This document shows, piece after piece, positions 35,195 to 45,387 of a DNA stretch of 64,000 nucleotides. Made by a program: the position numbers and the translations under genes. The stretch spans positions 3,720,001 to 3,784,000 of the forward strand of contig NZ_CP113264.1 in the NCBI RefSeq assembly GCF_026642255.1, read 5' to 3'. The stretch is from Streptomonospora nanhaiensis (lineage in GTDB: Bacteria > Actinomycetota > Actinomycetes > Streptosporangiales > Streptosporangiaceae). Position 1 is the stretch's first letter, and every line of letters begins with the position of its first letter. The notes under the pieces are model-generated. The model was not told the origin of the DNA. It did no database searches and saw only the letters and a list, made by a program, of their open reading frames with translations.

Positions 35195-36241
35195 ATGTGC
35201 GTGCAGCCCCCCGCAGCCGACCGCCCCTTTCCCGCAGACCCCGCCCTCGACGCCCTCGTCGGCTCCGCCTTCGGGCGCGGGGCGCGGGTGCGCGAGCACA
35301 CCGCCCTGTCCGGCGGCACCTACAACACGGTCCGCTCCGTGGTCCTGCGCGACGGCCGGAGGTCGGTCCTCAAGGTCGCGCCGCCCGCCGACCGCCCCCG
35401 CCTGACCTATGAGCAGGGCCTCCTGGCCACGGAGGCCCTGGTCTACGCGAGGGCCCGTCCGCTGCTGGGCGGACTCGTCCCTCGCGTCCTGGCCTCCGGG
35501 CGGGTCCCCGGAGAACCGGGCCGGGAGTACCTGTTCCTCGACCACCTGCCCGGGGAGACCCTGGAGGATCTGCGGTCCGGCGAGGCGACCGTGCGGTCCT
35601 CCGCCGCCCGCCGGGACCTGGGCCGTGCCGTGGCGGCCCTGCACACGGTCACCGGCGACGCCTTCGGCTATCCGGCGGGGTCCGCGGGGCTTCGGGCAGA
35701 CACCTGGCCGGAGGCCTTCCGCGCCATGGCCGAGGCGGTCGTGGCGGACGCGCGGCGCTTCTCCGTGCCCCTGCCCGGGGGCGGCGCCGAGGTCGTGCGG
35801 CTGGTGTCCGCGAACCTCGTCCACCTCGCACCGGTCCGCACCCCCGTCCTCACGCACTTCGACCTGTGGGACGGCAACGTCCTGGCGTCGCGGCCCGGCG
35901 CGGACGGGGGCCCCGACCGCGAACCGCGCCTCACCGGGATCATCGACGCCGAGCGCGCGTTCTGGGGCGACCCCGCGGCGGACCTGGTCTCCCTGGCCCT
36001 GTTCGGCGACATCCGGGACGACGCCGACTTCCTCGCGGGGTACCGCGACACGGGCGGCGTCCTCGACTTCTCCCCCGGCCTGCTCCGCCGGCTCGCCCTC
36101 TACCGGACGTACCTGTACCTGATCATGTTCGTCGAGCCCACACCGCGCGGTCGCGCCCCCGCGGACGCGGCCCGCACCAGGGGGTTCCTGGGACCGCTCC
36201 TGGAGGCCGAACTGGCGGAGCTCGCCGGACCGGCCTCCTGA
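35195..36241 (+). CDS. Aminoglycoside phosphotransferase-fold kinase
   Basis: A 348-residue APH/choline-kinase-fold protein. The ATP side has SGGTYNTVRSVVL and the lysine of SVLKVAPP; the catalytic loop is LTHFDLWDGNVLA (H-x-D-x-x-x-x-N) and the metal-binding motif is GIIDAERAFWGDPAADLVSL. The family includes antibiotic, homoserine, fructosamine and methylthioribose kinases; the W-D-G-N loop is typical of uncharacterised actinobacterial members, so the substrate is open. Probably translated from a leaderless mRNA. Confidence 0.88.
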   Translation: MCVQPPAADRPFPADPALDALVGSAFGRGARVREHTALSGGTYNTVRSVVLRDGRRSVLKVAPPADRPRLTYEQGLLATEALVYARARPLLGGLVPRVLASGRVPGEPGREYLFLDHLPGETLEDLRSGEATVRSSAARRDLGRAVAALHTVTGDAFGYPAGSAGLRADTWPEAFRAMAEAVVADARRFSVPLPGGGAEVVRLVSANLVHLAPVRTPVLTHFDLWDGNVLASRPGADGGPDREPRLTGIIDAERAFWGDPAADLVSLALFGDIRDDADFLAGYRDTGGVLDFSPGLLRRLALYRTYLYLIMFVEPTPRGRAPADAARTRGFLGPLLEAELAELAGPAS

Positions 36242-36404
36242 GGCGGGCCCTCCGGCGCGGGCGCCGCCCGCGGCCCCCTTCCCGCACGGTTGCGGGGCCC
36301 GGGCGGGGGCGCCCGCCGGGCCGGGCCGCCGGAGCCGCTGCCCCCGGAGCACGGGCCCGGCAGGGCGGATCCTCGGCCCGGGCCGGGGCGGGGCGGGGCG
36401 GCGG

Positions 36405-37562
36405 TCAGCCGTGGTCCGGCGCGGACGGCTCCCCGAGGCCTGCCCGCGCGCGTGCGCGGCGGCCGACCCCCTCGACGGCGCGCAGCGCGTCGCGCACGTC
36501 CCTGGGGGTGAAGGCGAAGGGCAGGTTGTGGATGGTCTCCTCCGGCGCGGTCGCCGCGGCCACCACCCGGTCGAGCGTGGCGTCGTCGGCGTCGCCCAGC
36601 CCCGCCTCGGTGAGCGTGGTGGGCAGGCCGACGCGGGCCGTGAACTCCGCGAACGCGTCCACCTCCGAGGTCGGGGCGCCCTCCATGAGCAGCTGCGTGA
36701 GGGAGCCGATGTTGACCTTCTCCCCGTGCGCCAGGTGGTGCGTCTGGTCCACCGCGGTCAGGCCGTCGTGGACCGCGTGCGCGGCGGCCAGTCCGCCGGA
36801 CTCGAAGCCGAGGCCGGACAGGAGGGTGTTGGCCTCCACCACCGCCTCGACGGCGGGGGTCACCAGGTTCCGGTCGACCGCCTCCAGCGCGGGAAGGGCC
36901 GACTCCCACAGGATGTCCCAGGACAGGCGCGCGAGCGTGGTCCCCGAGCGGGTCGGGAGGCCGCCCACCATGTTGTGGCTGTGCGCGTCGCGCACGGCCC
37001 GCGCCTCGATCCACGTGGCGAGCGCGTCGCCGACCCCCGCGGCGAGGAACCGGGTGGGAGCCTCGGCGACCAGCTGCGTGTCCACCACGACCAGGGCCGG
37101 GTTGCGGTCGTAGAAGCGGTACGACTCGAACGCGCCGGACTCGGTGTAGACGACGGACAGCGCCGACGTGGGGGCGTCCGTCGACGCGACCGTCGCCGCG
37201 CTCACCCACGGGACCCCCGAGTCGTCGCCCGCGGCCTTGGCGGTGTCGATCGCCGTCCCCCCGCCGAGGCCGATGACGACGTCGTGGCCGCCGTCCCCGA
37301 TCACCGCGGCGACGCGCGCGGCCTCAGCCCGGGTCGGGACGCCCCCGAACCGCTCGAAGACGAGGGGCAGCCCCGCCTCGCGGAAGGAGTCGGTGACGAC
37401 CTGTTCGGTCAGGCCGCGGACGACGTCGTCGGCCAGGACGAGCGGCCGCGATCCGTGGTCGGCGACCAGCTCGCCCAACCGGGCCAGGGCGCCGCGTCCC
37501 TGGACGTAGCGCCCCGGCGAGGCGAAGATCCGCAGCGTGGGGCCCTGGTTGTCGTCTCCCAT
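36405..37562 (-). CDS. gldA: Glycerol dehydrogenase-like iron/zinc alcohol dehydrogenase
   Basis: A 385-residue member of the GldA branch of iron-containing alcohol dehydrogenases. The NAD-binding loop is GLGGGTAIDTAKAAG, followed by STDAPTSALSVVYT; the metal ligands are the Asp of AAGVGDALATWIEA and the histidines of AAHAVHDGL and HHLAHGEKV. It oxidises glycerol to dihydroxyacetone or a related polyol. The ATG start has AGGAGG ten bases upstream. A pair of direct repeats sits in its upstream region. No dihydroxyacetone kinase is adjacent. Confidence 0.9.
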   Translation of the reverse strand: MGDDNQGPTLRIFASPGRYVQGRGALARLGELVADHGSRPLVLADDVVRGLTEQVVTDSFREAGLPLVFERFGGVPTRAEAARVAAVIGDGGHDVVIGLGGGTAIDTAKAAGDDSGVPWVSAATVASTDAPTSALSVVYTESGAFESYRFYDRNPALVVVDTQLVAEAPTRFLAAGVGDALATWIEARAVRDAHSHNMVGGLPTRSGTTLARLSWDILWESALPALEAVDRNLVTPAVEAVVEANTLLSGLGFESGGLAAAHAVHDGLTAVDQTHHLAHGEKVNIGSLTQLLMEGAPTSEVDAFAEFTARVGLPTTLTEAGLGDADDATLDRVVAAATAPEETIHNLPFAFTPRDVRDALRAVEGVGRRARARAGLGEPSAPDHG

Positions 37563-37630
37563 GAGAGGAGAACCTCCTCTTGCTCGGTGTGTCCTGTCCT
37601 TCTCCCCCTGCTCACCGTTCACACGGCGAC

Positions 37631-37679
37631 GCAAACCCCGGGGTGCGAAGCATCACCCGTCCTTGGGCAAACCCGGGGG
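37631..37679 (-). promoter_or_regulatory. Direct repeats upstream of gldA
   Basis: GCAAACCCCGGGG (37631-37643) and GCAAACCCGGGGG (37667-37679), 12 of 13 identical and 36 bp apart, lie 70-120 bp before the gldA start. They could be a tandem operator. No regulator gene is adjacent. Confidence 0.4.
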
Positions 37680-37760
37680 TTCGGCGGCGGGCGTCCCACA
37701 CGCGGCTCGGCGTCCCCGTCCCGGATCCGTCGTCCGCCGTCGCGGCGCCCCGACGGCGAC

Positions 37761-37789
37761 GGGCCGCCTCCCGGAAGGGGAGACGGCCC
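37761..37789 (-). terminator. Hairpin after aminopeptidase P gene
   Basis: A 12-bp stem (GGGCCGCCTCCC with its partner, one G-T pair) and 5-nt loop, 22 nt after the stop codon. No T-run. Confidence 0.65.
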
Positions 37790-37811
37790 GTGCGCGTACG
37801 GCTCGGCGGGG

Positions 37812-39302
<1,491 letters not shown>

Positions 39303-39385
39303 GTCGTGACTCTCCTGTCGGATCCGTCGTAGGGGCCGCGGGTGACGGCCCTCGGTGACCGCTGGTGACGGCCGTTGCCGCCCAT

Positions 39386-39405
39386 CGTACGGGGGGTACC
39401 GTACG
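39386..39405. promoter_or_regulatory. Inverted repeat upstream of pepP
   Basis: CGTACGG-GGGGTA-CCGTACG, a perfect 7-6-7 palindrome in the promoter region of the aminopeptidase gene. Operator-like; it could also form a short hairpin in the RNA. Confidence 0.45.
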
Positions 39406-39528
39406 GGCGACCGGCCGACGGGCATAGCGGCCCCCATAACGCCCGTGGGGCGCCCGCTGTGCCCGGAGCCGACCCCGCGGAACCGGATCGCCGCAGGTCG
39501 GGCGGCCCGTGTGGCGGAGGGACTGGGC

Positions 39529-40062
39529 TCACAGCTCGTGCGCGAAGGGGATCGCGGAGGAGTACGGCAGCTCGTCGAATTCGGCCGGGTCGACCCACCG
39601 GTAGCCGATGCCCTCGTACAGGGCGACGGCCTCGGGCTGGGAGGGGCCGGTGAAGAGCAGGACCCTGGTGTAGCCGAGGTCCCGGGCGGCCTCCTCCAGT
39701 GCGGCCATCACCCTTCGTCCGAGCCCGCGGCGGCGGTGGCGGCCCGAGGTCCAGATCCGCTTGAACTCGGCGGTGTCGGCCATGGACGCGCGGTCCTTCT
39801 TGTAGGGGCGGATCGCGCCCCCGGCGACGACCTCCCCGTCCGACTCCGCCAGGACGATGCGGCCGTGGGGGGCGACGAACTCGGACACCGGGTACCGGGC
39901 GAGCTCCTTCGCGGCGCCCTCGGCGCCGTAGCGCTCGGTGTACTCCTCCAGCAGGCCCGCGAGCAGCCCCGCCACCCGGGGGTCGTCGTGGAGCACCCGC
40001 AGCATGCGCACCCCTCCGGTGCTGCCGCCCGCCCCGGCGTCCTCGGTGCTGGTGTGCGTCAC
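39529..40062 (-). CDS. GNAT N-acetyltransferase
   Basis: A 177-residue GNAT protein. Motif A for acetyl-CoA is GRHRRRGLGRRVMAALEEAA (R-x-x-G-x-G/A pattern), followed by RVLLFTGPSQPEAVALYEGIGY, the motif B region. The N-terminal 20 residues are polar and unconserved in look. It resembles the small PhnO/RimI-like single-domain acetyltransferases; substrate unknown. Single gene. Confidence 0.87.
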   Translation of the reverse strand: MTHTSTEDAGAGGSTGGVRMLRVLHDDPRVAGLLAGLLEEYTERYGAEGAAKELARYPVSEFVAPHGRIVLAESDGEVVAGGAIRPYKKDRASMADTAEFKRIWTSGRHRRRGLGRRVMAALEEAARDLGYTRVLLFTGPSQPEAVALYEGIGYRWVDPAEFDELPYSSAIPFAHEL

Positions 40063-40191
40063 CGCTTCCCCTCCCCTGTCGTCCGGGAGTCGCGGCGGCC
40101 GTCCGGGCGCACGGTGCCCGACCCCGCCGGAATACTACGTGCGGGACCGCCGCTCCCGCCGAAGGGGGTCGGCCGGCCCGGGGCCGCGCGG

Positions 40192-40476
40192 CTACGAAGG
40201 GCCCGGGGCGCGGCCGGGACCGTCCCCGTCGCCGGGGTCGTCGCCGCTCCCGCAGCCCGGGTCTGCGTTGGGACCGAAACGGGCGCCGCGATCCTGCGGG
40301 TCGGCCGGGTCGGCGAGGTTGCCCAGGGTGGCCGCGACCGGTGGGAGGACCGACGCCGCCGCGCACATGGCCACCGCCCACCCCGTGCCGAACACGTAGT
40401 AGACGGGCAGCGAACCGGCGAAGAGGACGAGGCAGACGCCCATGAGGATCCCGTACTGTCGCACCCTGCGTCTCAT
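40192..40476 (-). CDS. DUF3099-like small membrane protein
   Basis: A 94-residue protein starting MRRRVRQYGILMGVCLVLFA with two transmembrane helices (ILMGVCLVLFAGSLPVYYV and GWAVAMCAAASVLPPVAATL) and a Gly/Asp/Pro-rich tail. The arginine-rich start plus YxILMGxCLxLF and the A-x-x-x-PP-x-A pattern fit DUF3099, an actinobacterial family of unknown role. GAGGGGG lies six bases before the ATG and a -10-like TAGCGT (minus strand) about 30 nt upstream. Confidence 0.75.
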   Translation of the reverse strand: MRRRVRQYGILMGVCLVLFAGSLPVYYVFGTGWAVAMCAAASVLPPVAATLGNLADPADPQDRGARFGPNADPGCGSGDDPGDGDGPGRAPGPS

Positions 40477-40639
40477 CGGGGAACCCCCTCACCGGCGCTG
40501 ACATCCACGCTACCTGCACCCGCGGCCCGGGCCGCGGGCCCCGGGGAACCCGTCCGGGGGCCGGGCCCCGCCGTCCGCACCGCCGCCGCGGGGCGGACCT
40601 CCCCCGCTCCCCGTCACGCGTCCGGCGCACACGCCCCGC

Positions 40640-40651
40640 TAGTGTGTGCGC
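40640..40651 (+). promoter_or_regulatory. Leaderless promoter of the class V aminotransferase
   Basis: A -10 box TAGTGT followed by six bases and the ATG. This geometry decides the start at the ATG and not at the GTG two codons earlier, which overlaps the box. Confidence 0.55.
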
Positions 40652-41749
40652 ATGCCACTGACGGACCGCATCCTGCTCGGCCCCGGCCCGAGCAACCCCT
40701 ATCCGGAGGCGACCCTGGGGCTCGCCGCGCCCCTCCTCGGTCACCTCGACCCCGAGTTCATCGCCGTGCTCGAACGCACCTGCGACCGGCTCCGGGCCCT
40801 GTGGGGCACCGGGAACCCGTTGACGCTGCCCCTGTCGGGAACCGGCTCCCTGGGCATGGAGACGGCCTTCGCCAACACGGTCTCCGCGGGCGACGTGGTG
40901 GTCGTCGCGGTCAACGGCCTCTTCGGCGAGCGCATGTGCGAGGTCGCCCGCCGCTACGGAGCCGATGTCGTACGGGTCGACCACGAGTGGGGACAGCCCG
41001 TGGACGTGCGGCGCGTGCTGGACGCCCACCCCTCCCCGAGGCTGGTCGCCGTGGTGCACGCCGAGACCTCGACCGGCGTGGTCAGCGACGTCGGCGCCCT
41101 GGGCCGCGCCCTGCGCGAGCGCTCCGACGACACCCTCCTGCTCGCCGACTGCGTGACCTCCCTGGGCGGCATGCCCCTGGAGCTGGACGCGTGGAAGGTC
41201 GACATCGCCTACTCCGGCACCCAGAAGTGCCTGGGCGTCGCACCGGGGCTGGCCCCGTTCACCTTCTCCGAGCGCGCCTGGGAGCGCAGGGTCACGACCC
41301 CGCCCGTGTGGTACGCCGACCTGGGGCTCCTGGGCGCCTACGTGCGCGGCGGCCCCGGCGGACGCGCCTACCACCACACCGCGCCGACGGCGATGATCGC
41401 GTCCCTGGACGCCGCGCTCGCACGCATCGAGGCCGAGGGCCCGGAAGCGGTGGCCGAGCGCCACCGCGCGGCCGGGGCCCGCCTGCGCGAGGGCCTGGTG
41501 GACATGGGGCTGGAGCTGTTCGCCGCCGAGGGGCACAGGCTGGCGCAGCTCACGTCGGTGCTCGTCCCCGAGGGCGTGGACTCGGCCAAGGTCCGGATGC
41601 GCCTGCTCGACGAGTACGGCCTGGAGATCGGCGCGGGCGTGGGCCGCTACGCGGCGTCCGTGTGGCGGATCGGCCTCATGGGCCACAATGCCCGGTTGGA
41701 CCGCGCCGAGGTGGTGCTCGCCGCGCTCCGCCGGGTCCTGGACAGGTAG
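40652..41749 (+). CDS. Class V aminotransferase, alanine-glyoxylate aminotransferase type
   Basis: A 365-residue PLP enzyme of the alanine-glyoxylate / serine-glyoxylate aminotransferase group. It begins LLGPGPSNPYPEAT, as in that group, has VAVNGLFGERMCEVARRYGA, the cofactor Asp in LLADCVTSLGGMPLE and the PLP lysine in YSGTQKCLGVAPG, and ends with an Arg that binds the substrate carboxylate (ASVWRIGLMGHNA). It probably uses alanine or serine as donor for glyoxylate or a similar keto acid. Single gene with a leaderless start. Confidence 0.9.
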   Translation: MPLTDRILLGPGPSNPYPEATLGLAAPLLGHLDPEFIAVLERTCDRLRALWGTGNPLTLPLSGTGSLGMETAFANTVSAGDVVVVAVNGLFGERMCEVARRYGADVVRVDHEWGQPVDVRRVLDAHPSPRLVAVVHAETSTGVVSDVGALGRALRERSDDTLLLADCVTSLGGMPLELDAWKVDIAYSGTQKCLGVAPGLAPFTFSERAWERRVTTPPVWYADLGLLGAYVRGGPGGRAYHHTAPTAMIASLDAALARIEAEGPEAVAERHRAAGARLREGLVDMGLELFAAEGHRLAQLTSVLVPEGVDSAKVRMRLLDEYGLEIGAGVGRYAASVWRIGLMGHNARLDRAEVVLAALRRVLDR

Positions 41750-41926
41750 GGGCACGGCCCGCAGTCGGCCCGGAAGCCCCGGGGCTCGGGCGGGGCCGCC
41801 CACGGGCCGTCCCGTCCTCTCCGCGCGAAGTCCCCCCGCCGGAGGCCGTACCTCGTCGGGCGTGTGCCGGACCACGACGCGTACCGGCCCGCGGGGCCGG
41901 GGGCGGGCCCCGGCCGCGAGCGGGCC

Positions 41927-42856
41927 TCAGACCTCGGCGGGGTCGCGGGGCGCCGGCACGGCCGGCGCCCGGAAGAGCGTGCGGGCGCGCAGCGCCCGGA
42001 ACCCGTTCTCGACCTCGTACCCCGCGGCCAGCAGGCGCTTCCTCGCCTCGTCGGCGCTGCGCACGGTGGCCTCGTCGAAGACGAGGTTGTAGTACCGCTC
42101 CGGCACCAGCTCCAGCCCTGCCCGCAGCCCCCGCAGTGCGGTGGTGGCGAGGGCGTCGCTCCCCGGCGGGTCCGGCAGCATCCCGTAGGCGCGGCGCGCC
42201 CACGCGGGCAGGGTGGCGTAGGACAGCGCGCCGACGGGGAACCACAGGGGTTTGAGCGGGGTCAGCCATGCCAGGCGCTCGGGCACCTTGGGCCACAGCA
42301 GGAACCGCACCGCCTGCCGGGCCTCGGGGGTGGCGCGCAGGGAGGGCCGGACCGCGGCGAGGTAGCGGCGCATCCCGGCGAGGTCGCGCGGCACGTCGTC
42401 GCGGGAGAGGCCGACGTAGGCGGCAGTGCGCGACTGCTCGTCCACGTAGCGGTCCCCGTCCTCCGCCGTCAGCGGCACTCCGGCGCGGTGGGCGGTCTCC
42501 AGGTAGGAGGAGACCTCCGCGCAGTGCACCCACACGAGCAGGTCGCGCTGGTCCACCCGGTGCAGGCGTCCGGTGGCCGGGTCGGTGAAGGACAGCGCGC
42601 GGTGCACGCGGCGGATGTGCGCGCCGAGGGCCTCGGCCTCGGTGAGGCTGCCGTAGGTGGTGACGGCCACGAAGTGGGCGGTGCGGAGCAGGCGTCCGGT
42701 CGGGTCGGAGCGGAAGTCCGAGCGCTGCCACACCCCCTGCATGGCCACGGGGTGGAGCGCCTGGAGCATGAGGGCGCGCACGCCCGCCACCCACATCGAC
42801 CGGTCCAGGTGGATCTTCCAGGTGACGCTCTCCGGGGCGGCGGCGGTGGGCTGCAT
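41927..42856 (-). CDS. DUF2236 / oxygenase MpaB-family protein
   Basis: A 309-residue protein of the latex-clearing-protein/MpaB-like family (DUF2236). It shows the conserved DRSMWVAGVRALMLQALHP-x-A start, HFVAVTTYGS and IRRVHRALSFTDPATG (H-x-x-V), and LLVWVHCAEVSSYL, which carry the conserved His residues thought to hold heme in Lcp. Function of the short actinobacterial members is not established. The ATG with GGAGGAGA four bases upstream is chosen over a longer frame. Confidence 0.82.
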   Translation of the reverse strand: MQPTAAAPESVTWKIHLDRSMWVAGVRALMLQALHPVAMQGVWQRSDFRSDPTGRLLRTAHFVAVTTYGSLTEAEALGAHIRRVHRALSFTDPATGRLHRVDQRDLLVWVHCAEVSSYLETAHRAGVPLTAEDGDRYVDEQSRTAAYVGLSRDDVPRDLAGMRRYLAAVRPSLRATPEARQAVRFLLWPKVPERLAWLTPLKPLWFPVGALSYATLPAWARRAYGMLPDPPGSDALATTALRGLRAGLELVPERYYNLVFDEATVRSADEARKRLLAAGYEVENGFRALRARTLFRAPAVPAPRDPAEV

Positions 42857-43041
42857 CCGTTCTCCTCCGGGCTGCGCGGGGGGTTCGCGCCTTGTGGCGG
42901 GCGGTGGTCCCACGATACGTCCGGGGTCCGGGCGCCGCCCCCGGCCCCCTCGGACGCCGTCCCGGCCGGTGGGGTGCGCGCGCGGCGCTCCGGAGGGGAG
43001 GGGCGGCCGAACCCGTTCGCGGGGCCCGGCCCGCCCGCCGT

Positions 43042-43731
43042 TCAGGCGGAGCGCCCCCGCAGGTAGGCCAGGACCGCCTGGACCCGGCGGTGGACGTCCT
43101 CGTCCAGGGGCAGGTCCAGCTTGGCCAGGATGTTGCCCACGTGCTTGCCGACGGCGGCGTCGCTGACCACGAGCCTGCGGGCGATGGCCCCGTTGGAGTG
43201 CCCCTCCGCCATCAGCGCGAGCACCTCGCGCTCCCGGGGGGTGAGGCGTTCCAGCGGGTCGGACCGGCGGCGCAGCAGCTGGCGGACCACCTCGGGGTCG
43301 ACGAAGGTCGCCCCGTCCACCACGCGCCGGAGCACGGACGCGAACTCCCGTACGTCCCCCACACGCTGTTTGAGCAGGTAGCCGACGCCCCGGCCGTCCC
43401 CCGAGTCCAGCAGGTCGGAGGCGTAGCTCAGCTCCACGTACTGGCTCAGGGCCACCACCGCGAGCCCGGGGTGCTCGGCGCGCAGCCGGACCGCGGCGCG
43501 CAGCCCCTCGTCGGTGAAGCCGGGGGGCATGCGGATGTCCGTGACGACGAGGCCGGGGCGGTGCTCGGCGACCGCGGCCAGGAGCGCCTCCCCGTCACCG
43601 ACCGCGGCGGCGACGGGGAAGCCGAAGCGCTCCAGGACCCCGGCCAGGCCCTCCCTGAGCAGCACGCCGTCCTCGGCGAGGACGGTCGGCACGGGGGTCA
43701 GGTCAGCGGGGTCGGGGGAATCGGTCCGCAC
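43042..43731 (-). CDS. NarL/LuxR-family response regulator
   Basis: A 229-residue regulator. Receiver: acidic pair in LAEDG, phospho-acceptor Asp in VVTDIRMPP, Ser in ALSQY and Lys in LLKQR. The C-terminal LuxR helix-turn-helix is complete (LTPREREVLALMAEGHSNGAIARRL). The GTG start used here overlaps the kinase gene by 34 nt and has TGGAG five bases upstream; a GTG 13 codons later (43692), 5 nt past the kinase stop, would give the more usual receiver length. It is the partner of the kinase just upstream. Targets unknown. Confidence 0.9.
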   Translation of the reverse strand: MRTDSPDPADLTPVPTVLAEDGVLLREGLAGVLERFGFPVAAAVGDGEALLAAVAEHRPGLVVTDIRMPPGFTDEGLRAAVRLRAEHPGLAVVALSQYVELSYASDLLDSGDGRGVGYLLKQRVGDVREFASVLRRVVDGATFVDPEVVRQLLRRRSDPLERLTPREREVLALMAEGHSNGAIARRLVVSDAAVGKHVGNILAKLDLPLDEDVHRRVQAVLAYLRGRSA

Positions 43732-45086
43732 GGCAGCTCCACTCGGATTCGGGTCGGTCCGCCCTGGGGGCTGGACAGCTCCATTGTGCCGCCCATGACG
43801 GCCACCCGGTCCGTGAGCCCGGTGAGGCCGGAGCCCTGCCCCGGCTCGGCCCCGCCCGCACCGTCGTCGGCGACCTCCACCACGAGGGTGTCCGGGGAAC
43901 CGCCCGTCCCGGGCGGGACGGAGGCGCGCACGGTCACCGCCGTCGCCCCGGCGTGCTTGGCCACGTTGGTGAGCGCCTCGGCGACCACGAAGTAGGCGGT
44001 GCCCTCGACGTGGGCGGGCAGGCGGACCGGGACCGCGGCCTCCACGCGCGTGGGGACGGGGCAGCGGTCGGCCAGCTCCTCCAGGGCGGCGGGCAGGCCG
44101 CGGTCGGTGAGGACCCTGGGGTGGATGCCCCGCACGAGTTCGCGGAGTTCGTCGATCAGCTCGTCGGCGTTGGCCTGGGCGGCGGCCACGCGCCGGTCGG
44201 CCTCACTGCCCTCCTCCAGGTCCAGACGGGCCAGCCCCAGGTCCACGGACAGGGCGACGAGCCTCTGCTGGGCTCCGTCGTGCAGGTCGCGCTCGATGCG
44301 CCTGCGCTCGTACTCGAAGGCGTTGACCAGCCGTGCGCGGGACTCGGTGACCTGGCTGAGCTCGGCGCGGAGCTCGTCCTTGGGCGGCCCCACGAGCAGG
44401 GCGCGGGCGATGGCGAGGTGCGTCTGGGCGAGGACCGCCGAGGCGTAGAGCAGCACGACGAGGATGACCGGGGCGAGGAGCATGTAGGGCACGGCCTCCG
44501 CGGAGGAGGTGATCGTGACGAAGCCCAGGGAGACCTGGCCGCCCCGGGACTCCTGGGCGAGGAGCGGGCCCGTGGCGAAGACCGCCGCCGCGCTGATCAG
44601 GGAGCCCAGGACCAGGCAGACCAGGAGTGCGACGGGGACCAGGAGCACCGAGTAGGCGATCTCCCGCCAGGTCGCCCCTTCCGTCAGGCGGGTGCGGGCC
44701 CAGGCCCACAGGCCGGGTTCCGGCACACGGTGGCCGCTGGGGAAGGGCCCCCGCGTGATGAACACGAGGCGCCTGCGCTCCAGCGCCCCCAGGGGGAGGG
44801 CGATGAGCGGCGCGAAGACCAGGACCATGGCCAGGCCGCCCAGGAACCCGGCCGCCACGGGGCCGGTGGAGAGGGTGTCCCACGGCCTCCTCAGGAGCAT
44901 CCCCCCGACGAGCGTCCACGGCAGGTAGACGGGCATGGCGACCACGGCCACCGCCAGGCCGACGAACACGGTGTTCGCGGAATGGGCCAGGGCGCGCCAG
45001 GGCCAGGCGGTGAGGAGGAAGCGGGGGCTCAGCAGGGCTGCCAGGAGTGTCCTCGGCTGCGCCTTCGTCGTGCGGGGCGTGGTCAT
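43698..45086 (-). CDS. Sensor histidine kinase, HisKA_3 type
   Basis: A 462-residue kinase with six or so membrane helices in the first 260 residues and no large extracellular domain. The dimerisation/phospho-acceptor helix is RRRIERDLHDGAQQRLVALS (His of DLHDGAQQ), and the ATPase domain has VAEALTNVAKHAGA, VEVADDGAGGAEPGQGSGLTGL. These small-loop kinases often sense membrane or envelope stress. The start is fixed by a leaderless promoter 6 nt upstream. Divergent from purB. Confidence 0.92.
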   Translation of the reverse strand: MTTPRTTKAQPRTLLAALLSPRFLLTAWPWRALAHSANTVFVGLAVAVVAMPVYLPWTLVGGMLLRRPWDTLSTGPVAAGFLGGLAMVLVFAPLIALPLGALERRRLVFITRGPFPSGHRVPEPGLWAWARTRLTEGATWREIAYSVLLVPVALLVCLVLGSLISAAAVFATGPLLAQESRGGQVSLGFVTITSSAEAVPYMLLAPVILVVLLYASAVLAQTHLAIARALLVGPPKDELRAELSQVTESRARLVNAFEYERRRIERDLHDGAQQRLVALSVDLGLARLDLEEGSEADRRVAAAQANADELIDELRELVRGIHPRVLTDRGLPAALEELADRCPVPTRVEAAVPVRLPAHVEGTAYFVVAEALTNVAKHAGATAVTVRASVPPGTGGSPDTLVVEVADDGAGGAEPGQGSGLTGLTDRVAVMGGTMELSSPQGGPTRIRVELPCGPIPPTPLT

Positions 45087-45098
45087 GCCCCCACCGTA
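45087..45098 (-). promoter_or_regulatory. Leaderless promoter of the histidine kinase
   Basis: A -10 box TACGGT (minus strand) followed by GGGGGC and the ATG; transcript start coincides with the start codon. Confidence 0.5.
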
Positions 45099-45373
45099 GG
45101 CAGCGGGCGAGGGGGCCGGAATCGGCCCCGCCCCCGGGCCGGGGGTGGGGCAGGGCCCACCCGGGGCGTGTCCCCCCTTCTCCGGGCCCGCGTCCACCGG
45201 GCCTCCTCCCACCGCGCTTCCCCACCCGTGGAGCACGGACGGGCCGGGCGCGGCCCCGCCCTGCGGTGGACCGCCGCACGTCCGCCCGCCGCCCCGGCGT
45301 CCGCCGGGGCCGTGTCCGCGCCAGGGACCGCCGGGCGGGCCGAGGCCGGGGCGGGCGGCGCAGCTCAGGACGG

Positions 45374-45387
45374 TAGGGTGGGGCGAC
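45374..45387 (+). promoter_or_regulatory. Leaderless promoter of purB
   Basis: A -10 box TAGGGT followed by eight bases and the GTG start. The remaining 45099-45373 between the divergent genes is GC-rich with no other clear signal. Confidence 0.5.

Noticed and set aside
34726..35412. Possible gene in the long gap before the APH-like kinase
   Set aside because: Composition is random Gly/Pro/Arg, there is no ribosome site, and its end overlaps the kinase start in another frame.
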